Positions 6,260 to 11,149 of a DNA stretch of 11,149 bases are shown one piece after another (positions within the stretch are counted from its first letter, which is position 1; each line of letters opens with the position of its first letter). Both the position numbers and the translations under genes were made by a program. Under the pieces are notes generated by a model. That model was not told the DNA's origin and made no database searches. It saw only the letters and a list, made by a program, of their open reading frames with translations. The DNA is from Clostridia bacterium (GTDB lineage Bacteria; Bacillota; Clostridia; Christensenellales; Borkfalkiaceae): the NCBI GenBank assembly GCA_029071285.1, contig JAIEAS010000083.1:1-11149 (forward strand). The letters run 5' to 3'.

Positions 6260-7617
6260 TTAAAAACGAAGAATACACGGGCACCGTTCAGGGGCTCGGC
6301 TCGGACGGCGAGGGAATAATCTATTGTGAAGGCGCGGCGGTGTTCGTGCCTTTTTGTCTTGTCGGGGAAGAGGTAAAATTTAAGGTTTTAAAGGTCAAGG
6401 GCAATATCGCGTACGGAAAACTTATTGAGGTTTTAAAGCCCTCGCCCGAGAGGGTAAATCCGCCCTGCCCAGTTTTCGGCAAGTGCGGCGGGTGCGACTT
6501 GCAGCACGCAAGCTATGCGGCGCAGCTCGATTTCAAACGCGGGCTTATAAAAAACTGTCTTCTTAAAATCGGTGGTATTTCCGCGGAAGTTGAAAAGGCG
6601 GTGCCCTGCGCCGAGCAGTACGGATACAGAAACAAAATTTCACTTCCGATAGGCGAGGAGGGCGCGGGACTTTACGCACGGCACAGCCACAGAATCGTGC
6701 CGACCGAAAACTGCGCAATCCAGAAGCCGTGGGCGGAAAGAGTAATCGCGGCGGCAAACGGCTTTGTGAAATCGTCCGAAGATAAAAAGCTTTTGCGCCA
6801 CTTGGTCGTGCGCGAAATTCAGGGCAAGTTCATCTTCGCGCTGGTCGCAGAAAAACAGGTTGACGCCCGGCCGCTTATCAAAAGTCTTGAAAGGGATTTT
6901 GACGAGTTTACTTTTCTTATTAATATTAACGACGGAAGCGGCAACGCAATCTTCGGGAAGGTTTGGCGAGTCGTTAAGGGAAGCGGATTTTTCAAAGCCG
7001 AGGAGGGCGGAATAAAATACACCGCCGGCGCGAACACTTTTTTGCAGGTCAACGACGGCGTGCGCGCAAAGTTATACGCGAAGGTTCTCGAAGAGGCGGG
7101 CGAAAACTCGGTTGCGATAGATTTGTACAGCGGCGGCGGTATGCTCACCGCAATGCTCGCCAAAAAGTGCAAAAAGGCGTACGGCATCGAGATTGTGCCC
7201 GAGGCTTCGCGCTGTGCGGACGAGCTGAAAAAAGAAAACGGTCTTGACGGAAAAATGACCAACATCTGCGGCAAGGTTGAGGAGCAGATTGAAAAGGTTA
7301 TATCGGAAACCGCGGGCGAAAAGAGAGTTATCGTCTGCGACCCGCCGCGAAAGGGTATGGAGCGCAGCGTGGTATACGCGATAAAGAACAGCGGCGCGGA
7401 GAAAGTTATTTTAATTTCTTGCAACCCCGCAACCCTCGCAAGGGATTTGGGTGTTCTTTGCGGCACGCTCGAAGAGAAGGGCGGCGAACTTATAAAATCC
7501 CCTTCCCCCGACGGAGTTTATGAAATCGAAAGCATAACCCCATACGATATGTTTCCCCAAACCAAACACGTCGAGACGCTGGTCGTGCTATCGAAAGTAC
7601 AAAAAGAAGGGTTTTAA
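6256..7617 (+). CDS. rlmD: 23S rRNA (uracil-5-)-methyltransferase, RlmD/RlmCD (TrmA/RumA) family
   Basis: This 453-aa enzyme transfers a methyl group from S-adenosylmethionine to C5 of a uridine in 23S rRNA (U1939 in RlmD; also U747 in Firmicutes RlmCD). Residues 1-65 are a TRAM RNA-binding domain (TGTVQGLGSDGEGIIY...). A 4Fe-4S site is formed by Cys71, Cys77, Cys80 (CPVFGKCGGC) and Cys153 (TENCAIQ). The SAM motif is IDLYSGGGMLTAML from residue 288, with acidic Glu in GIEIVPEA. DPPRKG is at 362-367. The catalytic nucleophile is Cys389 in SCNPATLARDL, and the general base Glu440 lies in TKHVETLVVL. All key residues are present and the length is normal. It is the last gene of the operon and overlaps the membrane protein gene by 4 nt. 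Whether it modifies one or both 23S sites, or a tRNA, cannot be told from sequence. Confidence 0.95.
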   Translation: MIKNEEYTGTVQGLGSDGEGIIYCEGAAVFVPFCLVGEEVKFKVLKVKGNIAYGKLIEVLKPSPERVNPPCPVFGKCGGCDLQHASYAAQLDFKRGLIKNCLLKIGGISAEVEKAVPCAEQYGYRNKISLPIGEEGAGLYARHSHRIVPTENCAIQKPWAERVIAAANGFVKSSEDKKLLRHLVVREIQGKFIFALVAEKQVDARPLIKSLERDFDEFTFLININDGSGNAIFGKVWRVVKGSGFFKAEEGGIKYTAGANTFLQVNDGVRAKLYAKVLEEAGENSVAIDLYSGGGMLTAMLAKKCKKAYGIEIVPEASRCADELKKENGLDGKMTNICGKVEEQIEKVISETAGEKRVIVCDPPRKGMERSVVYAIKNSGAEKVILISCNPATLARDLGVLCGTLEEKGGELIKSPSPDGVYEIESITPYDMFPQTKHVETLVVLSKVQKEGF

Positions 7618-7697
7618 AATAAATTTGACCAAAAAATAAAGGCGTATAGTGAAAAGGAATAGGTCGATATTTTCGGCGAGTGTAGCGAAAGAGAACG
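7618..7697. other. Short intergenic segment between rlmD and the RNase III-like gene
   Basis: No terminator hairpin is visible after rlmD. TTGACC at 7625-7630 and TATAGT at 7645-7650 resemble a promoter, but the 14-nt spacing is too short to trust. CGAGTGTAGCGA at 7677-7688 matches, inverted, part of the repeat at 3060-3071, so the right side appears to be repeat-derived. Confidence 0.4.
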
Positions 7698-8153
7698 ATG
7701 GATATTTTTGAAGAATACATATCAAATAATAAGTGCAATCCGGAATGCCGTGCGTTGACTTGCAGGTCGTACGGCGAAGTTTACAAAAGGGAACACCACG
7801 AAGAACTAAAACCTACACAGCATAACTATGAGTTGGCAACTTACGGTGATGCTTTATTGAAGTTCGCGCTATGCTCTCTTTTATTGGATAATTGTGAACA
7901 GCTATCCAAAAAAAAGGAAAAATACGAAACAGATACGTTTTTAATTGAAACCGTGGCGAAACATTATCGCCTTTTGGAGTATATGAACTTTGATAGAAGT
8001 GATGACAATATACCAAAATGTTATAAGACTTTTGAAAACAAAAACACAAAGTATATTGCCACCACGGTTGAAGCGGTTTTAGGTGCAATCTATCGGCAAA
8101 ATGAAGATTTTCAAGCGATATGTAATCTTGTAGATTGTTGGATGAAACTTTGA
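7698..8153 (+). CDS. Small RNase III-fold protein, Mini-III-like active site, AT-rich
   Basis: 151 aa, one RNase III domain and no double-stranded-RNA-binding domain. The signature region reads YELATYGDALLKFALCSLL: Asp51 matches the second acidic residue of the RNase III motif, while the first acidic position is Ala47, as in Mini-III proteins (LAYxGDA). The second half of the site reads ATTVEAVLGAIY: Glu125 is kept and the usual Asp is Thr122. So the two acids retained by Mini-III are kept and two of the canonical four are lost. ETDTFLIETVAKHYRLLEY fits the middle helix. Three 60-nt blocks inside the gene (7861, 7921, 7981) contain 21, 22 and 15 G+C, against about 30 in comparable blocks of the neighbours. 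The RBS is weak (AAAGAGAACG). The gene stands alone between two operons, so recent acquisition is likely. It may process or degrade dsRNA; activity is unproven. Confidence 0.75.
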   Translation: MDIFEEYISNNKCNPECRALTCRSYGEVYKREHHEELKPTQHNYELATYGDALLKFALCSLLLDNCEQLSKKKEKYETDTFLIETVAKHYRLLEYMNFDRSDDNIPKCYKTFENKNTKYIATTVEAVLGAIYRQNEDFQAICNLVDCWMKL

Positions 8154-8228
8154 TTCCCCGCTCGCTGAACGCGCTCCGCTGTGTGGAAGAAGCGGCAAAA
8201 TAATAATGACAAAAAAGGAGAAACCGCT
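8154..8228. other. Intergenic segment before the aldo/keto reductase gene
   Basis: Positions 8157-8182 (GATTCCCCGCTCGCTGAACG and onward) resemble the GCTCGCT-type inner part of widespread bacterial repeats, a possible decayed repeat on the other side of the AT-rich gene. No clear promoter is seen. AAAAAAGGAG at 8211-8220 is the strong ribosome binding site of the next gene. Confidence 0.4.
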
Positions 8229-9341
8229 ATGTTTAATGAAGTACGCAAAAATTTCGGGTTCGGCTGTATGCGCCTGCCTATGAATGGCGAAGAGGTCGAC
8301 TACGCCGAGTTCAATAAAATGATTGACGCGTTTATTGAAAACGGCTTCAACTATTTCGATACGGCGCACGGATATTTGCAGGGCAAAAGCGAAACCGCGC
8401 TGAGGGACTGCCTCGTGGCGCGCTATCCCCGCGACAATTTTATACTCACGAATAAGCTGACGCAGCCTTATTTTAACAGCGAAGCGGACGTCCGTCCCTT
8501 CTTCGAAAGTCAGCTTAAAATCTGCGGCGTGGACTACTTCGATTTCTATTTAATGCACGCGCAGAGCAAAGAAATTTTCGCCCACTTCAAAAAGTGCCGC
8601 GCTTACGAGCAGGCGCTCGAGTTTAAGGCGGAGGGCAAAATCAAGCACTTCGGAATTTCATTCCACGATACCGCGGACGTGCTGGACGAAATCCTGACCG
8701 AATATCCGCAGATAGAGGTCGTGCAGATTCAGCTCAATTACGTTGACTACGACGACCCCGCGGTTCAGTCCAAAAAGTGTTTAGAGGTTTGCAACAAGCA
8801 TAAAAAACCCGTAATCGTTATGGAGCCCGTAAAGGGCGGAAACCTCGTCAATCTTCCCGACGGTGCGAAAAAGTATTTCGAGGAGCTCGGTGGCGCAAGC
8901 CCCGCAAGCTATGCGATACGCTTTGCTGCGGGCTGCAAGGGCGTGTTTATGGTTTTATCGGGAATGAGCGATTTGGCGCAGATGAGCGATAACCTTTCGT
9001 ATATGAAAAACTTTAAACCGCTCAACGAAAAAGAAATGCAGGCCGTTCAAAGCGTGTGCGGCGTGTTCAAGGCAATGAATTTAATTCCCTGCACCGCCTG
9101 CCGTTACTGTATTGACGGCTGCCCGAAAAGAATTTCCATTCCCGATTTATTTGCCTGCCTTAACACCAAAAATATATACCACGACTGGAACGCCGACTAT
9201 TACTACAACGAGGTACATACAAAGGCGGGCGGCAAAGCTTCCGAGTGCATAAAGTGTGGCAAGTGCGAGGCGGCGTGCCCGCAGCATCTGTCTATACGCA
9301 ATTTACTTATAGACGTTGCAAAGGAATTTGAAAAGAGTTGA
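8229..9341 (+). CDS. Aldo/keto reductase with C-terminal 4Fe-4S ferredoxin domain
   Basis: A 370-aa cytoplasmic oxidoreductase. The start at 8229 is preferred to an upstream in-frame GTG at 8181 because AAAAAAGGAG lies 8 nt before it and the family N-terminus (FGFGCMRLPM) follows. Residues 1-270 are the (beta/alpha)8 aldo/keto reductase barrel with the tetrad Asp44, Tyr49 (YFDTAHGY), Lys76 (LTNKL) and His110 (YLMHAQ). QIQLNYVDYD and VIVMEPVKGGNL are the usual later motifs. The C-terminal 80 residues carry two cluster motifs, CTACRYCIDGCP and CIKCGKCEAACP, each with four cysteines, enough for two 4Fe-4S clusters. Such fused enzymes are common in anaerobic Firmicutes; their electron donor and substrate are mostly unknown. 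A DUF1893 gene begins 4 nt after the stop, so the two form an operon. Confidence 0.95.
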   Translation: MFNEVRKNFGFGCMRLPMNGEEVDYAEFNKMIDAFIENGFNYFDTAHGYLQGKSETALRDCLVARYPRDNFILTNKLTQPYFNSEADVRPFFESQLKICGVDYFDFYLMHAQSKEIFAHFKKCRAYEQALEFKAEGKIKHFGISFHDTADVLDEILTEYPQIEVVQIQLNYVDYDDPAVQSKKCLEVCNKHKKPVIVMEPVKGGNLVNLPDGAKKYFEELGGASPASYAIRFAAGCKGVFMVLSGMSDLAQMSDNLSYMKNFKPLNEKEMQAVQSVCGVFKAMNLIPCTACRYCIDGCPKRISIPDLFACLNTKNIYHDWNADYYYNEVHTKAGGKASECIKCGKCEAACPQHLSIRNLLIDVAKEFEKS

Positions 9342-9345
9342 AAAA

Positions 9346-9765
9346 ATGACTGATTTACAAATTGCAAAAAACAATCTTTCGGGGCACACGATTTGCCTTT
9401 GCAGGGACGGCGAATGCCTTTACAGCGAAAAGAGGGGCATTGCGCCGATGATGAACTTTATCGCAAGCGGCAAAGAGCTGGCGGGCTATTCTGTCGCGGA
9501 CGTGGTGGTTGGCAAGGCGGCGGCGCTTCTTTTCGTCAGGTGCGGAATAAAAAGCGTTTTTGCCGGAACCCTTTCCGAGCACGGCAAAAGGATTTTACAG
9601 CTTTACGGAATTAATTACGAATACGGAGCGCTTACCGAAAGAATAATCAACCGCGAGGGGACTGACACCTGCCCGATGGAAAAGGCGGTAATAAACACCG
9701 ACGACCCCGAAGAGGGGTACGTAATTTTGAAAGACAAATTAAAGCAGTTGTCTTCACAAAATTAA
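9346..9765 (+). CDS. DUF1893 (TM1506-like) protein
   Basis: A 139-aa protein of the DUF1893 family (the TM1506 type, known for a cytidine-deaminase-like fold). The domain covers nearly the whole chain: NNLSGHTICLCRDGECLYSE, GIAPMMNFIASGKELAGYSVADVVVGKAAALLF, SVFAGTLSEHGKRIL, and a late CPME motif (DTCPMEKAV), in which the Cys corresponds to the family's conserved C-terminal motif. The ATG at 9346 fits the family start and is 4 nt after the aldo/keto reductase stop; AAAGGAA lies further upstream. No signal peptide or membrane helix is present. Function is unknown. Linkage to a ferredoxin-fused reductase suggests a shared metabolic or redox setting, by context only. A terminator follows at 9773. 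Confidence 0.9.
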   Translation: MTDLQIAKNNLSGHTICLCRDGECLYSEKRGIAPMMNFIASGKELAGYSVADVVVGKAAALLFVRCGIKSVFAGTLSEHGKRILQLYGINYEYGALTERIINREGTDTCPMEKAVINTDDPEEGYVILKDKLKQLSSQN

Positions 9766-9772
9766 CAGAAAT

Positions 9773-9808
9773 AAAAAACGGCTTTACTTTGCGTAAAGCC
9801 GTTTTTTT
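9773..9808. terminator. Bidirectional intrinsic terminator
   Basis: A 15-bp perfect stem (9773-9787 with 9793-9807; core ACGGCTTTAC / GTAAAGCCGT) has loop TTTGC and runs of A before and T after, so it works on both strands. On the plus strand it ends the reductase-DUF1893 operon; on the minus strand it ends the pair 10611-9807, whose last stop codon lies at the stem edge. Confidence 0.93.
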
Positions 9809-9965
9809 AATCCCCGGATTTTTCGTCCTCGGTGTACTGCTTGTGGAATTTTGCAATTTCTTTTTTATCGAGCGATACTTTCTGATACAGCCCGGTGCAC
9901 TCGTTCGCGCTGGCGGTGTTTTCAAAAATATCTTCAATCATTTTTTTGGATCTGTGCTTGCTCAT
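9807..9965 (-). CDS. 52-aa acidic/basic small protein, unrecognised
   Basis: On the minus strand, ATG at 9965 opens 52 codons: MSKHRSKKMIEDIFENTASA, then NECTGLYQKVSLDKKEIAKF, then HKQYTEDEKSGD and TAA at 9809-9807. It is hydrophilic, with a basic N-terminus, one Cys, and a predicted helical SLDKKEIAKFHKQY. It lies 28 nt after the stop of the 205-aa gene on the same strand and ends exactly at the terminator, which is the placement expected of a real last gene of an operon. AAGGG is one base before the ATG, too close for an ideal ribosome binding site; Met9 (ATG at 9941) is an alternative start. I do not recognise the family. Confidence 0.6.
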   Translation of the reverse strand: MSKHRSKKMIEDIFENTASANECTGLYQKVSLDKKEIAKFHKQYTEDEKSGD

Positions 9966-9993
9966 ACCCTTAGTATGCCGCGCCCGCCCGAAA

Positions 9994-10611
9994 TTATTTA
10001 TTTTTCAGATAATTTTTATAAGTCTTCGTGTCGGGGTTGCCGTCTTTGATAATAAATGTAACCTTGCCCGACTTGCGGCGTGTGCCTTCGCGCTCGGCAA
10101 AGCACACCTCGGCATATTTCGCGCCGCGCTCCCAAAGCCTGCAAAAGGTTGCCGAAAGGCGGTTTTCAATCGCGGTCAAAGCCGAAATTTTTCTCATAGC
10201 CGTAAAATTGCCGAAGCTTGAAAAATCGAAAATGATTTTATCCTTATAGCCGTTCACCTGCAGCACGACCGCATTTTCTTCAACCGTTATATAAAAGGAA
10301 AGGGAATTGCGCTCGGGGTGCAGAAGGGGCGCGTTTTCAATGCAGACCTCGCGGACGTATGAATTAACCTCTTTTTCAATCGCGCCGCCGAATTTAATAT
10401 TGCAGACCGCCGCAACCGCCGCCCCGATTGCAATAAGTGCGGGCGCGGCAATAAGGCTTGCAAGCTCAAGCGGGTAAATTCCCTGAGTTTTTGCGACCGT
10501 GTAGCACACGATAAAGAGAGCCACGACCGCCGCGCAGAATGCCGTTGCAACAGTTCCCGCAAGCTCGCCCTTTTTGAGTTTTGTTATTTTTTCCTTGTCT
10601 AACTGTGCCAT
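9994..10611 (-). CDS. Two-helix membrane protein with soluble C-terminal domain, unassigned
   Basis: 205 aa. A short charged N-terminus (AQLDKEKITKLKKGE) is followed by two hydrophobic helices (about 19-40 and 48-71) joined by a short loop (KTQGIYPLE), then a soluble domain to the end that should face the cytoplasm. The soluble part contains alternating beta-type segments (NSLSFYITVEENAVVLQVNG, KIIFDFSSFGNF) and a basic end (EGTRRKSGKVTFIIKDGNPD). I do not recognise a named family. No Shine-Dalgarno precedes the ATG; the promoter places the start site at or within a base or two of the start codon, so the mRNA is probably leaderless. The 52-aa gene follows 28 nt later in the same direction. 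Confidence 0.85.
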   Translation of the reverse strand: MAQLDKEKITKLKKGELAGTVATAFCAAVVALFIVCYTVAKTQGIYPLELASLIAAPALIAIGAAVAAVCNIKFGGAIEKEVNSYVREVCIENAPLLHPERNSLSFYITVEENAVVLQVNGYKDKIIFDFSSFGNFTAMRKISALTAIENRLSATFCRLWERGAKYAEVCFAEREGTRRKSGKVTFIIKDGNPDTKTYKNYLKNK

Positions 10612-10617
10612 ATAATT

Positions 10618-10646
10618 ATTGTATCATTTAACGCTTTTTCAGTCAA
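10618..10646 (-). promoter_or_regulatory. Leftward promoter predicting a leaderless mRNA
   Basis: On the minus strand TTGACT (10646-10641) and TACAAT (10623-10618) are 17 nt apart, with TG one base before the -10 (TGATACAAT). Counting 7 nt from the -10 puts the transcription start at about 10611, the A of the ATG itself. No other start with a ribosome binding site is visible in the first codons. Confidence 0.7.
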
Positions 10647-10664
10647 GTAATTCCCAAATTTAAG

Positions 10665-10737
10665 CGAATTGCTCCGTACCGTCATTGCGAGGGGTTTTTG
10701 TCATTCTGAACGAAATGCTCCGTACCGTCATTGCGAG
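10665..10737 (+). repeat. 27-bp direct repeat with 46-bp period
   Basis: CGAATTGCTCCGTACCGTCA and its continuation ATTGCGAG at 10665-10691 recurs at 10711-10737 with one mismatch (T/A at the fifth base). Each copy ends in the GTCATTGCGAG terminus of the dispersed palindromic repeat. The first terminus is orphaned; the second continues into a full element. Between them is GTCATTCTGAACGAA (10700-10714), typical of another widespread repeat family. This suggests nested insertion or partial duplication. Confidence 0.7.
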
Positions 10738-10825
10738 CGAAGCGAAGCAATCCAGGAGCGCGGCATTTAAAATGAGCTTTTCGTCTGGATTGCCGCGTCG
10801 CTACGCTCCTCGCAATGACGATAAG
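10726..10825. repeat. Dispersed palindromic repeat, copy 2 (GTCATTGCGAG family)
   Basis: Inverted arms run from CGTCATTGCGAGCGAAGCG to CAATCCAG near 10755, and from CTGGATTGCCGCGTCGC at 10785 to CGCAATGACG at 10820, followed by ATAAG as in copy 1. The centre is AT-rich and of nearly the same length as in copy 1 but differs in sequence. The element sits in the divergent region between the leftward membrane protein gene and the rightward terminal gene. Translations of it are spurious. Confidence 0.87.
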
Positions 10826-10867
10826 TCGGTTAAAAACGGCAAAAAACGGGGCGGAAAGACAGCAAAA

Positions 10868-10883
10868 CCACAATATATTGTGG
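10868..10883. repeat. 16-bp perfect palindrome
   Basis: CCACAATATATTGTGG reads the same on both strands. It overlaps the left arm of the hairpin at 10878-10905 (shared TTGTGG), so the two stems exclude each other in RNA. Its form, with central ATATAT, is reminiscent of NrdR-type boxes, but those usually come in pairs and no ribonucleotide reductase gene is seen. It lies 46 bp upstream of the next -35. Confidence 0.6.
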
Positions 10884-10918
10884 TCGGGCGGAATCCCGAC
10901 CACAAGTTTTAATTTTTT
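10878..10918 (+). terminator. Terminator-like hairpin in the divergent region
   Basis: TTGTGGTCGGG (10878-10888) pairs perfectly with CCCGACCACAA (10895-10905), with a 6-nt loop and then GTTTTAATTTTTT. This is a good intrinsic terminator shape on the plus strand, yet no plus-strand gene lies between 10612 and here. It may insulate the downstream promoter at 10930 from readthrough, or be part of a repeat. Confidence 0.6.
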
Positions 10919-10929
10919 GAAAAAAAGGC

Positions 10930-10958
10930 TTGAAAATGTCGAAAATCCATGTTATAAT
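10930..10958 (+). promoter_or_regulatory. Near-consensus promoter of the terminal gene (extended -10)
   Basis: TTGAAA at 10930-10935 and TATAAT at 10953-10958 are 17 nt apart, with TG one base before the -10 (TGTTATAAT). The predicted start is near 10965, with a leader of about 39 nt to the ATG at 11004. Confidence 0.85.
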
Positions 10959-11003
10959 TTTAGCACTTAATTTTCATAGTATAGTAATGAGGAGAAAAGC
11001 AGA

Positions 11004-11149
11004 ATGAAAAGAAACAGCAACTTTACCCGCATAGGGGGGGGGGCAGACACTTTCTGATTTAAGGCAAAGCAAAAGGCTTTGGCTATCTTTAATCTTGTCA
11101 TTTTTATGCGCAGCATTATTATGCTGTGCTTTTGTATTGCCTTTTTCGG
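11004..11149 (+). CDS. 5' part of a secreted/membrane protein gene, frame broken at a poly-G tract
   Basis: ATG 11004 is preceded by GAGGAG at 10989-10994 (9-nt spacing) and a strong promoter. As written, the frame reads MKRNSNFTRIGGGADTF and stops at TGA 11055-11057, 17 residues. If one G is removed from (or two are added to) the G10 run at 11034-11043, the frame continues MKRNSNFTRIGGG-QTLSDLRQSKRLW-LSLILSFLCAALLCCAFVLP and stays open to the window end. That is a basic N-region followed by a hydrophobic helix, as in a signal peptide or anchor, and it resembles the start of the surface protein at 171 in type. The gene continues beyond the window, so the mature product is unknown. The break could be real (phase-off state or pseudogene) or a homopolymer error. 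Confidence 0.75.
11034..11043 (+). repeat. G10 homopolymer tract within the coding start
   Basis: Ten consecutive G residues begin at the eleventh codon of the terminal gene. A tract of this length is prone to slipped-strand mispairing. Lengths of 9 or 12 put the downstream signal-peptide-like frame in phase with the ATG; 10 and 11 give early stops (TGA at 11055 in the present state, TAA shortly after with 11). Confidence 0.9.

Noticed and set aside
8181..8228. Upstream GTG start for the aldo/keto reductase
   Set aside because: It adds a poor MWKKRQNNNDKKGETA extension; the AAAAAAGGAG site and the family N-terminus support 8229.
10868..10883. NrdR box
   Set aside because: The palindrome resembles one, but it is single, overlaps a hairpin, and no nrd gene is in the window; kept only as a palindrome.
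10682..10903. Minus-strand ORF containing RSVATRQSR and LLRFARND
   Set aside because: These peptides are the well-known false translation of the dispersed palindromic repeat; it has no ribosome binding site.
11034..11043. Programmed ribosomal frameshift at the G run
   Set aside because: There is no visible stimulatory stem-loop at the right distance and no canonical heptamer; tract-length variation or a sequencing error explains it more simply.
1..11149. CRISPR array, tRNA, rRNA, insertion sequence, prophage, toxin-antitoxin or origin of replication
   Set aside because: Read on both strands, the window shows no regularly spaced repeats, cloverleaf, transposase, integrase or other hallmark of these.

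Overview
The window looks like a chromosomal piece from an uncultured Gram-positive, Firmicutes/Clostridia-type bacterium. The indications are AGGAG-type ribosome binding sites, near-consensus sigma-A promoters with 17-nt spacers, a DUF5685 protein paired with a Cys-tailed J-domain protein, a ferredoxin-fused aldo/keto reductase, and an Ig-like, membrane-anchored surface protein. No rRNA, tRNA, CRISPR array, transposase or phage gene was seen. Taxonomic placement is inference from gene content only.

Left part (1-2810): positions 1-16 hold the first codons of a leftward gene that is cut by the window edge. Facing away from it, a perfect TTGACA-N17-TATAAT promoter drives an 851-aa protein with a signal peptide, an Ig-like ectodomain, one membrane helix, and a long cytoplasmic tail made of a charged coiled coil and a Gln/Met/Pro/Tyr-rich low-complexity segment. 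A strong intrinsic terminator follows.

Positions 2811-3157 hold no convincing gene. They carry a GC hairpin, a dispersed palindromic repeat (termini GTCATTGCGAG / CTCGCAATGAC type) and the remains of a second repeat family.

Centre (3158-7617): one promoter precedes a tight five-gene operon: trpS, a DUF5685 protein, a degenerate J-domain/TPR-like protein with a nine-cysteine tail, a small polytopic membrane protein, and an RlmD/TrmA-family rRNA uracil methyltransferase. The junctions overlap or lie within 4 nt. No T-box leader precedes trpS.

Positions 7618-8228 hold an AT-rich single gene for a small RNase III-fold protein whose active site resembles Mini-III. It is flanked by bits of repeat-like sequence and looks inserted. 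Positions 8229-9765 hold an aldo/keto reductase with two 4Fe-4S motifs, coupled to a DUF1893 protein and ended by a bidirectional terminator.

Right part: two leftward genes converge on that terminator. One encodes a 205-aa two-helix membrane protein whose promoter predicts an almost leaderless mRNA; the other is a 52-aa ORF. Positions 10647-10960 are repeat-rich: a 27-bp direct repeat, a second copy of the palindromic repeat, and a palindrome overlapping a terminator hairpin. The window ends with a promoter, ribosome binding site and start of a secreted or membrane protein gene. Its reading frame is broken at a run of ten G residues; nine or twelve G would restore an open signal-peptide-like frame. 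This is a candidate phase-variable (contingency) locus, or a homopolymer sequencing error, and is the most interesting signal in the window.
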